Positions 8,008 through 15,082 of a stretch of DNA of 64,000 bases are shown one piece after another. Location of the stretch: the NCBI RefSeq assembly GCF_025144335.1, contig NZ_CP083539.1:1117501-1181500 (forward strand), in the 5' to 3' direction. Below the pieces are notes generated by a model that saw only the letters and a program-made list of their open reading frames with translations, searched no databases and had not been told where the DNA came from. The first letter of the stretch is position 1; the number at the start of each line of letters is the position of its first letter. Both the position numbers and the translations under genes were made by a program. The DNA is from Jannaschia sp. W003. GTDB taxonomy: Bacteria > Pseudomonadota > Alphaproteobacteria > Rhodobacterales > Rhodobacteraceae.

Positions 8008-8184
8008 ATGACGATGGAAGTGTTTCTTGCCGGCCTTGCCGGCACGCTGTTCGTGGCGCTCCTGATCATGGCGCTCACGGGACGCTCGCCCGGATCCGGC
8101 GCGGCGCGCCGCCGGCGGCGCCCGTCGCAGGGGCATCGCGGCGCGGCCTCCGCCCGGAGCGCCCCGCCGCCGCCGCGGACCTGA
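8008..8184 (+). CDS. 58-residue single-pass membrane protein, putative stress-induced
   Basis: The ATG at 8008 is preceded by GGAGG at 7995-7999, eight bases away. The product starts MTMEVFLAGLAGTLFVALL, with one hydrophobic helix at about residues 4-23, then a basic, Arg/Pro-rich tail to residue 58. No family is recognised. A consensus EcfG promoter upstream and a GSR locus next door make it a plausible member of the stress regulon. The strong ribosome site and clean promoter argue that it is a real gene despite its size. Confidence 0.65.
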   Translation: MTMEVFLAGLAGTLFVALLIMALTGRSPGSGAARRRRRPSQGHRGAASARSAPPPPRT

Positions 8185-8301
8185 CGCGCGGACGCGCGGC
8201 GAATCCGCCGCGGTGCCCGCGTCTTGGGCGCCGCGCCGGAATCGCGCGGCGGGGCGCGGGGTTCGGTTGCGCCCACCCCCCAACCCGTCCATCGTGCGCC
8301 G

Positions 8302-9714
8302 ATGAACTTCGATGAAATGCACGGCCCGGACGGCCGACCGCGCCCCGCCTATGCCGCGCTGGCCGAATGGTTCGACGCCGAGGATCCCGCCCGGCTGCGT
8401 GCCAAGACCCGCGAGGCGGACGAGCTGTTCCGCCTCATGGGCATCACCTTCAACGTCTACGGCGATCCGTCCGCCGACGAGCGGCTGATCCCGTTCGACA
8501 TCGTGCCGCGCATCCTCGGGGGCCGCGAGTGGGCGCGCCTCTCCCGCGGCATCGAGCAGCGCGTGCGCGCCATCAACGCCTTCCTCCACGACATCCACCA
8601 CCGCCAGGAGATCCTGCGCGCCGGCCGCCTGCCCGCCGGCATGGTGGCCCGCAACGAGGCGTTCCTGCCGCAGATGATCGGCGTGGCGCCCCCGGGCGGC
8701 GTCTACACCCACATCGTGGGCATCGACCTGGTGCGCACCGGGCCCGACGAATTCTACGTGCTCGAGGACAACGCCCGCACGCCCTCGGGCGTCAGCTACA
8801 TGCTCGAGAACCGCGAGACGATGCTCCACATGTTCCCGGAGCTGTTCGCCCGCAACCAGGTGCAGCGCGTCTCCAACTACCCCCGCGACCTGCGCCGCAG
8901 CCTCGCCGCCTCGGCGCCGCCCGCCTGCGAGGGCGATCCCGTGGTGGCCGTGCTGACGCCGGGCATCCACAACTCCGCCTACTACGAGCACAGCTTCCTG
9001 GCCGACGAGATGGGCGTGGAGCTGGTCGAGGGCCACGACCTGCGCGTGGTGGACGGGCGCATCGCCATGCGCACCACCCGCGGCTACCAGCCGATCGACG
9101 TGCTCTACCGCCGCGTGGACGACGCCTACCTCGACCCCATCAACTTCCACCGCGACTCGATGCTCGGCGTGCCGGGCATCTTCGACGTCTACCGCGCGGG
9201 CGGCATCACCATCGCCAACGCGCCGGGCACCGGCATCGCCGACGACAAGGCGATCTACAGCTACATGCCCGAGATCGTGGAGTTCTACACCGGCGAGAAG
9301 CCTCTCCTGGAGAACGTGCCGACCTGGCGCTGCTCGGAGCCCGACAGCCTCGCCTACGTGCTCGACAACCTCGAGGAGCTGGTGGTCAAGGAGGTGCACG
9401 GCTCGGGCGGCTACGGGATGCTGATCGGCCCCACCGCCTCGAAGCGCGAGATCAAGGCGTTCCGCGCCAAGCTCGAGGCGCGGCCCGGCAACTACATCGC
9501 CCAGCCGACGCTGGCATTGTCCACCGTGCCGATCTTCACGAAGTCCGGCCTCGCGCCCCGCCACGTGGACCTGCGCCCCTTCGTGCTGGTCTCGCCGGAC
9601 GGGATCGAGATCACGCCGGGCGGCCTGACCCGCGTGGCGCTCAAGAAGGGATCGCTGGTGGTGAACTCCTCGCAGGGCGGCGGCACCAAGGACACCTGGG
9701 TGCTGGGGGAATGA
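8302..9714 (+). CDS. circularly permuted ATP-grasp type 2 protein
   Basis: A 470-residue protein of the circularly permuted ATP-grasp type 2 family. Visible family segments are NVYGDPSADERLIPFDIVPR (about 50-70), YVLEDNARTPSGVSYMLENR (about 153-172), PGTGIADDKAIYSYMPEIVE (about 308-327) and VVKEVHGSGGYGMLIGP (about 360-376). ATP-grasp enzymes join a carboxylate to an amine or thiol. In alphaproteobacteria this family clusters with alpha-E, transglutaminase and the Anbu peptidase in a proposed peptide-ligation/peptide-processing system. It starts the local operon; alpha-E begins 56 bases after its stop. The substrate is unknown. Confidence 0.9.
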   Translation: MNFDEMHGPDGRPRPAYAALAEWFDAEDPARLRAKTREADELFRLMGITFNVYGDPSADERLIPFDIVPRILGGREWARLSRGIEQRVRAINAFLHDIHHRQEILRAGRLPAGMVARNEAFLPQMIGVAPPGGVYTHIVGIDLVRTGPDEFYVLEDNARTPSGVSYMLENRETMLHMFPELFARNQVQRVSNYPRDLRRSLAASAPPACEGDPVVAVLTPGIHNSAYYEHSFLADEMGVELVEGHDLRVVDGRIAMRTTRGYQPIDVLYRRVDDAYLDPINFHRDSMLGVPGIFDVYRAGGITIANAPGTGIADDKAIYSYMPEIVEFYTGEKPLLENVPTWRCSEPDSLAYVLDNLEELVVKEVHGSGGYGMLIGPTASKREIKAFRAKLEARPGNYIAQPTLALSTVPIFTKSGLAPRHVDLRPFVLVSPDGIEITPGGLTRVALKKGSLVVNSSQGGGTKDTWVLGE

Positions 9715-9770
9715 TGCGCATGGACGTTTGTCGCACGGCCGCCGCCGCCACCCCGGGGAAGGGACGCTAG

Positions 9771-10721
9771 ATGCTGGGCAAGACCGCCGGGGGCCTCCTG
9801 TGGATGTTCCGCTACCTGGAGCGCGCCGAGAACCTCGCCCGCCTCGTCGAGACCGGGCAGCGCATCGCGCTGACGCGGCCCGACACCGACGACGCCTCGG
9901 AATGGGCGTCGGTGCTGGAATCCGCCTCGGCGCGCGCGGGCTACGACGCGCACCACGACGCCGTGACGGGCGAGGGGGTCAGCGACTGGCTCCTGCGCCA
10001 CAAGGAGAACCCGTCGTCGGTGATGGCCTGCCTCGACCAGGCCCGCTCCAACGCCAAGCTGGTGCGCACCGCGCTGACCCGCGAGGTCTGGGAGGGCGTG
10101 AACGAGGCCTGGATGACCGCCTGCACCGCGCTGCAGCGCCGCGTGCCGCCGCGCGACCTGCCGCGGGTGGTGGGCGCGATCCGCAACCGCTCGGCCTTCG
10201 TGCGCGGCACGCTCCACGGCACCATGCTGCGCAACGACAGCTACGACTTCGCACGTCTCGGCACCTTCCTGGAGCGGGCCGACGCCACCGCGCGCCTGCT
10301 CGACGTGAAGTACTACGTGCTGCTGCCCTCGGCCGCCGGCGTGGGGAGCCGCCTCGACAACGCCCAGTGGGAGGTGATCCTGCGCGGCGTGTCGGCCGAG
10401 AACGCCTTCCGCATCGTCCACGGCCAGGCCCGCGGCCCCGAGCAGATCGCCCACTTCCTGATCCTCGACGGGCGCATGCCGCGCTCCCTCGCCTTCTGCT
10501 ACTCGAAGGTGCGCAACAACCTCGACTGGCTGCACAAGGCCTACGGGGGCGAGAAGCCCGAGTGCCTCGAGATGGCCGAGACGATGCGCGCCAAGCTCGG
10601 CGCCTGCACCAGCATCGACCCGATCTTCGAGGAGGGGCTGCACGAGTTCCTCCAGGACTTCCGCGCGCGCAACAACGCGCTCTCGCGCCAAGTCGAGACG
10701 GATTACAGGTTCTACGCATGA
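9771..10721 (+). CDS. alpha-E domain-containing protein (DUF403)
   Basis: A 316-residue all-helical protein beginning MLGKTAGGLLWMFRYLERAE, the hallmark start of the alpha-E (DUF403) family, with repeated RxxxF/Y-ERA motifs (for example FLERADATARLLDVKYYVLL). No catalytic residues are known. Alpha-E proteins are almost always encoded beside circularly permuted ATP-grasp and transglutaminase-like genes and are thought to be partners of the ligase. Its stop overlaps the transglutaminase start in ATGA (10718-10721), so the two are translationally coupled. Confidence 0.92.
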   Translation: MLGKTAGGLLWMFRYLERAENLARLVETGQRIALTRPDTDDASEWASVLESASARAGYDAHHDAVTGEGVSDWLLRHKENPSSVMACLDQARSNAKLVRTALTREVWEGVNEAWMTACTALQRRVPPRDLPRVVGAIRNRSAFVRGTLHGTMLRNDSYDFARLGTFLERADATARLLDVKYYVLLPSAAGVGSRLDNAQWEVILRGVSAENAFRIVHGQARGPEQIAHFLILDGRMPRSLAFCYSKVRNNLDWLHKAYGGEKPECLEMAETMRAKLGACTSIDPIFEEGLHEFLQDFRARNNALSRQVETDYRFYA

Positions 10722-11560
10722 GCACCGCCGACACACGCCGCCTCGCGATCCGCCACGTCACCACCTACCGCTACGAGCATCCCGTCTCGGGCGGGCTCCA
10801 GCAGGTGCGCCTCACCCCCAAGAGCCGCGCGGGCCAGACCGTGCTGCGCTGGGACACCAGCGTCACCGGCGGGCGCGTGGAGACCCAGTTCGAGGACCAG
10901 CACGCCAACCGCGTGCACCTCGTGTCGCTCGACGAAGGCGCCACCGAGGTGGTGGTCACCGCCGAGGGCGAGGTCTCGGTCGAGGACCGCAAGGGCGTGA
11001 TCGGCGCGCAGGGCGGCTTCATGCCGCTCTGGGCCTTCCTGCGCCCCACGGACCGCACCCGGCGCGGGCCGGGCCTGCTCGCGCTCGTGCGCGAGCTGCG
11101 CGGCATGGACGACCAGCTCGGGCAGATGCACGCGCTCTCGGCCGCAATCCGCGAGGCCATTCCCTACGCCACGGGGACCACCGACGTCGGCATGACCGCC
11201 GAGGAGGCCATGGAGGCCGCCACCGGCGTGTGCCAGGACCACGCCCACGTCTTCGTTGCCGCCGCCCGCCTGCTCGAGCGCCCCGCGCGCTACGTGTCGG
11301 GCTACCTGCGCATGGACGCGCGCGAGGAGCAGGAGGCCACCCACGCCTGGGCCGAGGCCCACGTCGACGGGCTGGGCTGGGTCGGCTTCGACGTCAGCAA
11401 CGGCATCTCGCCCGACACGCGCTACGTGCGCGTGGCCACCGGGCTCGACTACGACGACGCGGCCCCGATCCGCGGCATCCGTCGCGGCCGGGGCGGCGCG
11501 GAGATGGAGGTGGCGCTGCGCGTCGCCGACGCGCAGACGCAGTCGCAAACGCAGCAGTAG
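10718..11560 (+). CDS. transglutaminase-like cysteine peptidase of the Anbu-associated cluster
   Basis: A 280-residue protein with an N-terminal beta-rich domain starting RLAIRHVTTYRYEHPVSGGL (about 8-90) and a transglutaminase-like core. The catalytic triad is visible: Cys172 in GVCQDHAHVF, His209 in THAWAEAHVDG and Asp225 in GFDVSN. Such proteins act as cysteine peptidases or amide-bond-forming enzymes. It is the third gene of the ATP-grasp/alpha-E/transglutaminase set, overlapping alpha-E by 4 bases. A GAAA-loop hairpin 19 bases after the stop probably ends the transcript. Confidence 0.92.
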   Translation: MSTADTRRLAIRHVTTYRYEHPVSGGLQQVRLTPKSRAGQTVLRWDTSVTGGRVETQFEDQHANRVHLVSLDEGATEVVVTAEGEVSVEDRKGVIGAQGGFMPLWAFLRPTDRTRRGPGLLALVRELRGMDDQLGQMHALSAAIREAIPYATGTTDVGMTAEEAMEAATGVCQDHAHVFVAAARLLERPARYVSGYLRMDAREEQEATHAWAEAHVDGLGWVGFDVSNGISPDTRYVRVATGLDYDDAAPIRGIRRGRGGAEMEVALRVADAQTQSQTQQ

Positions 11561-11579
11561 CAACGGTTTTCGGGATCGG

Positions 11580-11603
11580 CGCGCGTCCGGAAACGGGCGC
11601 GCG
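11580..11603 (+). terminator. GAAA-tetraloop hairpin after the transglutaminase gene
   Basis: CGCGCGTCCG pairs with CGGGCGCGCG around a GAAA loop (10 base pairs, one G-U). It lies 19 bases after the stop. There is no T-run directly after it, so it is terminator-like rather than canonical. Confidence 0.5.
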
Positions 11604-11640
11604 TCCGGCTTTCGCCCTTAGGGTGTGCCGGTTCTGCAAA

Positions 11641-11712
11641 CTCGCCTTCGTCCGGAAGGTGCACCACATCCGCAACCTCGGGTTCGCCCCAGAGGTGCAC
11701 CACATCCGCAAC
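11641..11712 (+). repeat. 36-base tandem duplication (two units)
   Basis: Units 11641-11676 and 11677-11712 share an identical 20-base end (11657-11676 and 11693-11712, AGGTGCACCACATCCGCAAC) and a similar first half. The 36-base period keeps a frame in which each unit reads ...VHHIRN. There are only two units and no spacers, so it is not a CRISPR array. Confidence 0.8.
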
Positions 11713-11806
11713 GATGCATGCGCTCGCGCGGGGATTGTGGGAATCGGAGGGAGCGGGCCTTCTGCATGGACCGGCGGCGCTCCGCGGTCGGCAACGGAGG
11801 GACCCC

Positions 11807-11863
11807 ATGGTCACCAGCATCTGCATCTTCGCCGTCTGCGCCGCACTCACGCTGAGCAACTGA
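11807..11863 (+). CDS. possible 18-residue hydrophobic peptide
   Basis: An ATG at 11807 follows GGAGG by about six bases and encodes MVTSICIFAVCAALTLSN, a short hydrophobic peptide with two cysteines, ending at TGA 11861-11863. The strong ribosome site is the only support. It may be a leader peptide, a tiny membrane peptide or chance. Confidence 0.3.
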   Translation: MVTSICIFAVCAALTLSN

Positions 11864-11963
11864 CGACAGCCGACTCACGACCGACGACGAATTCGACGTC
11901 AGCCACGCGACACCGCAAAGCCATCGGCAACGCGGCACCACTCCGATCCGCACGCAGGGCCCC

Positions 11964-11982
11964 GGGTCCGTCGAACGGACCC
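11964..11982. other. short perfect hairpin
   Basis: GGGTCCGT-CGA-ACGGACCC gives an 8-base-pair stem with a 3-base loop about 100 bases after the 18-codon ORF. It could end a short transcript or be an RNA structure. No T-run follows. Confidence 0.4.
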
Positions 11983-12182
11983 CGGCACGTCGCGCGCCTT
12001 TGCACCTTATGAACCCGCCTTAACGGATTCGCAACCCTCGTGCCGCACCCGGGGGGGCTCCGGACGTCGCCGCTGGGGAAACGATGGGTTCCCCCGCGCC
12101 CGGATTGCGGGAATCGCCCCGATTTGCAGCTCTGGTCCCGCCGGTGGCATGTTGCCCCCGGGAATCCGGAGTATTCTAGAGA

Positions 12183-13001
12183 ATGAAGTTCGCTTTCCTC
12201 GCCGCCACGCTCGCGGCGACCCTCGCCGGTTGCGGCACCACCTACCAGATTTCCGAGATCGACCCGGGCACCGCCAGCACGGCGGCGCGCATGTTCGCCG
12301 AGGCCTCCTCCGATGCCCGGCGCGCCCCGGCGGGCCCCGCGGAGGCCCTCGCGCGCTTCGAACGAGTGGTCGCCCGCGTCCGGCCTGTGGCCGAGCGCCT
12401 CTGCGCCGATGAGCTGGGCCGGGGCGTCGCGGCCTGCGGCGCGCGGATCGGCATCGACACGGCGATGCCCGTGCCCAACGCCTACTTCACCTACGCGGAC
12501 GAGGCGAAGCGCGAGCCGCGGATCATGGTCACCGTGCCGATGCTGCGCGACGTGGCCAACGACGACGAGCTCGCCTTCGTGGTGGCCCACGAGTACGGGC
12601 ACCTGATCGGCCAGCACATCCAGAAGGCGGAGCAGCAGGCACTGGCCGGCGCGCTGCTTCTCGGCGTGATCGCCGCGGCGGCGACCCACGACATGCCGCA
12701 CACGCCGTACCGGCAGGACCTCATCGAGGACAGCATGTCACTCGGCGGCGCGGTCGGGAGCAAGGCCTTCTCGCAGACCTACGAGCTGGAGAGCGACACG
12801 CTCGGCACCGCCATCGCGCGCATGGCGGGCTTCGATCCCGTGGCCGGCGCGCGCTACTTCGCCCGGCCGGCGCCGGAGCGGGCCGCCGATGGCGGGCTGT
12901 CGTTCTGGGGCACCCATCCGCCCGACGAGACCCGCATGGCCACCGTGATCGCCACGAACCGGCAGATCGACGAGCATGGGGGCCTGGTCCGCAAGCGCTA
13001 G
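12183..13001 (+). CDS. M48 family metallopeptidase, predicted lipoprotein
   Basis: A 272-residue protein with a lipoprotein signal (MKFAFLAATLAATLAGCG, lipobox LAGC with Cys17). The zinc peptidase motif HEYGH lies at 136-140, with a third ligand candidate in the Tyr-Glu-Leu-Glu-Ser-Asp segment (Glu201/203). It should be anchored facing the periplasm and cleave proteins there, as in YcaL/LoiP-type M48 peptidases. It interrupts the usual ATP-grasp/alpha-E/transglutaminase/Anbu neighbourhood and is convergent with the 2H phosphoesterase gene. The ATG at 12183 gives the complete signal peptide. Confidence 0.88.
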   Translation: MKFAFLAATLAATLAGCGTTYQISEIDPGTASTAARMFAEASSDARRAPAGPAEALARFERVVARVRPVAERLCADELGRGVAACGARIGIDTAMPVPNAYFTYADEAKREPRIMVTVPMLRDVANDDELAFVVAHEYGHLIGQHIQKAEQQALAGALLLGVIAAAATHDMPHTPYRQDLIEDSMSLGGAVGSKAFSQTYELESDTLGTAIARMAGFDPVAGARYFARPAPERAADGGLSFWGTHPPDETRMATVIATNRQIDEHGGLVRKR

Positions 13002-13023
13002 GCCGCCCCGTGCGGCGGGTGCC

Positions 13024-13536
13024 TCAGCCGTCCGGCGCGCCCGCGAAGCGCCACGCGCCCGCCGCCTCCCAAGGCCCGCCCCGGTAGCGCCACAGCGCCA
13101 AGCCGGTCCCCGTGCCCTCCCAGGGCGCGAAGCCCGCCTGCAGGCGCTGGAGCACCGCCGCCGCCACCGCGGGCGCCACCTTGTTCTGGATCGTCACGTG
13201 GGGTCGCCCGCCGCCCCGGTCCTGGGGCGCGAGCTCGAAGCCCCGCGCGATCTGCGAGCGCACCGCGCGCAGCCCCGGCACCTCGAGCCGGAAGGCCGCG
13301 CCGGCGCGCCCCAGCGGCATCACGGCCGTTACCCGGAAGGGCAGGGGGGCATGGGCCGCGGCCACGTCCTCGAGCCGCCCCGCCACCGCCACGACGTCCT
13401 CGCCCGGCAGCTTGTGGAACAGCGTGACATGGGCCGGCACCTGCTGGCGGTGCAGCGGGAACCAGCGCCGGCGCGCCGCCTGGAAGCGGGCGTCCGAGGC
13501 GGGGTCCACCTCCAGCGTGACGATCAGCGGGTCCAT
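13024..13536 (-). CDS. 2H phosphoesterase / 2'-5' RNA ligase-like protein
   Basis: A 170-residue protein with two HxT motifs, His36-x-Thr38 in PAHVTLFHKLP and His113-x-Thr115 in RPHVTIQNK. This is the arrangement of the 2H phosphoesterase superfamily (2'-5' RNA ligase/cyclic phosphodiesterase). The expected activity is hydrolysis of 2',3'-cyclic phosphates or 2'-5' linkages; the substrate is unknown. The ATG at 13536 begins MDPLIVTLEVDP. It is divergent from anbu; the 96-base gap carries EcfG-like elements on both strands, the one facing this gene having AGTT instead of CGTT. Confidence 0.82.
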   Translation of the reverse strand: MDPLIVTLEVDPASDARFQAARRRWFPLHRQQVPAHVTLFHKLPGEDVVAVAGRLEDVAAAHAPLPFRVTAVMPLGRAGAAFRLEVPGLRAVRSQIARGFELAPQDRGGGRPHVTIQNKVAPAVAAAVLQRLQAGFAPWEGTGTGLALWRYRGGPWEAAGAWRFAGAPDG

Positions 13537-13543
13537 GATCCGG

Positions 13544-13568
13544 GGAACTCCCCCGCCCCCGTCACGTT
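13544..13568 (+). promoter_or_regulatory. EcfG-type promoter of anbu
   Basis: GGAAC (13544-13548), 16 bases, CGTT (13565-13568) matches the EcfG consensus exactly. The predicted start near 13577 leaves a leader of about 56 bases before the anbu ATG at 13633. Confidence 0.65.
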
Positions 13569-13570
13569 CC
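13546..13570 (-). promoter_or_regulatory. EcfG-like element facing the 2H phosphoesterase gene
   Basis: On the minus strand GGAAC (13570-13566), 16 bases, AGTT (13549-13546). It overlaps the plus-strand promoter head to head. One -10 base deviates, and the predicted start lies close to the coding start, so it is tentative. Confidence 0.3.
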
Positions 13571-13632
13571 CGTTGCACCCGGCGCCCAACCGGCATCATG
13601 CTCGGCGCGCAACCAACGGAAACCCCCCACCC

Positions 13633-14355
13633 ATGACCTACTGCGTCGGCCTCCAGCTCGATCGAGGCCTCGTCTTCATGTCCGACACCCGCACCAACGC
13701 CGGCGTCGACAACGTCTCGTCCTACCGCAAGACCTTCACCTGGGAGGTGCCGGGCGAGCGCGCCATGGTGCTGATGACCGCCGGCAACCTCGCCACCACG
13801 CAGGCCGTGGTCTCGTTGCTCGACGAGCGCAACCTCCACCCCGACGACCGCAGCCCCTCGCTCCTGACCGTGCCGTCCATGTTCCAGGCCGCCCGCCTCG
13901 TGGGCGAGACCCTGTCGACCGTGATCGGCGAGCGCACCAACAGCAAGGGCGGCACCTTCTCGGCCTCCATGATCCTGGGCGGCCAAGTCGCGGGCAGCCC
14001 GCCGCGGCTCTACCTGATCTATCCCGAAGGCAACTTCATCGAGGCACAGGCCGACACGCCGTTCTTCCAGGTCGGCGAGACCAAGTACGGCCGCCCGATC
14101 CTCGTGCGGGCCTACGACCGCGAGATGAGCTTCGAGCGCGCCGTGAAGCTGCTGATGGTCTCGTTCGACTCCACGATCCGCGCGAACCTGTCGGTGGGCA
14201 CGCCGCTCGACCTTCAGATCCTGGAAGCCGACGGCCTGCGCCTCGGCTACAGCCGCCGCATCGAGGAGACCGACGCCGACTGGCACGCGATCTCCGACGG
14301 CTGGTCCGACGCCCTGCGCAACGCCTTCGACAGCCTGCCCGACGTGCGCTTCTGA
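13633..14355 (+). CDS. Anbu proteasome-like peptidase
   Basis: A 240-residue Ntn-hydrolase of the Anbu/proteasome-type protease family. It opens MTYCVGLQLDRGLVFMSDTR, so Met removal would expose Thr2 as N-terminal nucleophile. Asp18 and Lys33 fit the conserved proteasome-beta positions. The C-terminal half includes FERAVKLLMVSFDSTIRANL and GTPLDLQILEADGL, typical of Anbu. It normally follows ATP-grasp, alpha-E and transglutaminase genes. Here those lie 2.07 kb upstream, separated by an M48 gene and an opposing 2H phosphoesterase gene, and anbu has its own EcfG-type promoter. A strong hairpin follows the stop. Confidence 0.93.
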   Translation: MTYCVGLQLDRGLVFMSDTRTNAGVDNVSSYRKTFTWEVPGERAMVLMTAGNLATTQAVVSLLDERNLHPDDRSPSLLTVPSMFQAARLVGETLSTVIGERTNSKGGTFSASMILGGQVAGSPPRLYLIYPEGNFIEAQADTPFFQVGETKYGRPILVRAYDREMSFERAVKLLMVSFDSTIRANLSVGTPLDLQILEADGLRLGYSRRIEETDADWHAISDGWSDALRNAFDSLPDVRF

Positions 14356-14366
14356 GGCCCGGCCTC

Positions 14367-14388
14367 CGGCGCCCCGCCCCGGGCGCCG
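14367..14388 (+). terminator. hairpin after anbu
   Basis: CGGCGCCC pairs with GGGCGCCG around a 6-base loop, 12 bases after the anbu stop. No T-run follows; it is probably a terminator or 3'-end protector. Confidence 0.5.
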
Positions 14389-14431
14389 CGCCGTGCCTTG
14401 ATCCCCGCCCCCCGCCCGCTACCCTCCGCCC

Positions 14432-15078
<647 letters not shown>

Positions 15079-15082
<4 letters not shown>

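Larger units (their letters stand above)
11561..12182. other. 622-base spacer inside the Anbu-associated region
   Basis: No full-length gene is recognised. The stretch holds, in order, a GAAA-loop hairpin, a two-unit 36-base tandem duplication (11641-11712), an 18-codon ORF with a strong ribosome site (11807-11863), a short hairpin (11964-11982) and the leader of the M48 gene. Base composition becomes locally less GC-rich around 11860-12030, unlike the flanking genes. Confidence 0.6.

Noticed and set aside
8238..8264. EcfG promoter before the ATP-grasp gene
   Set aside because: Both elements deviate from consensus (GGAAT and GGTT), so a chance match is likely at this base composition.
11641..11712. 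CRISPR-like repeat
   Set aside because: Only two directly abutting units with no unique spacers and no cas genes nearby.
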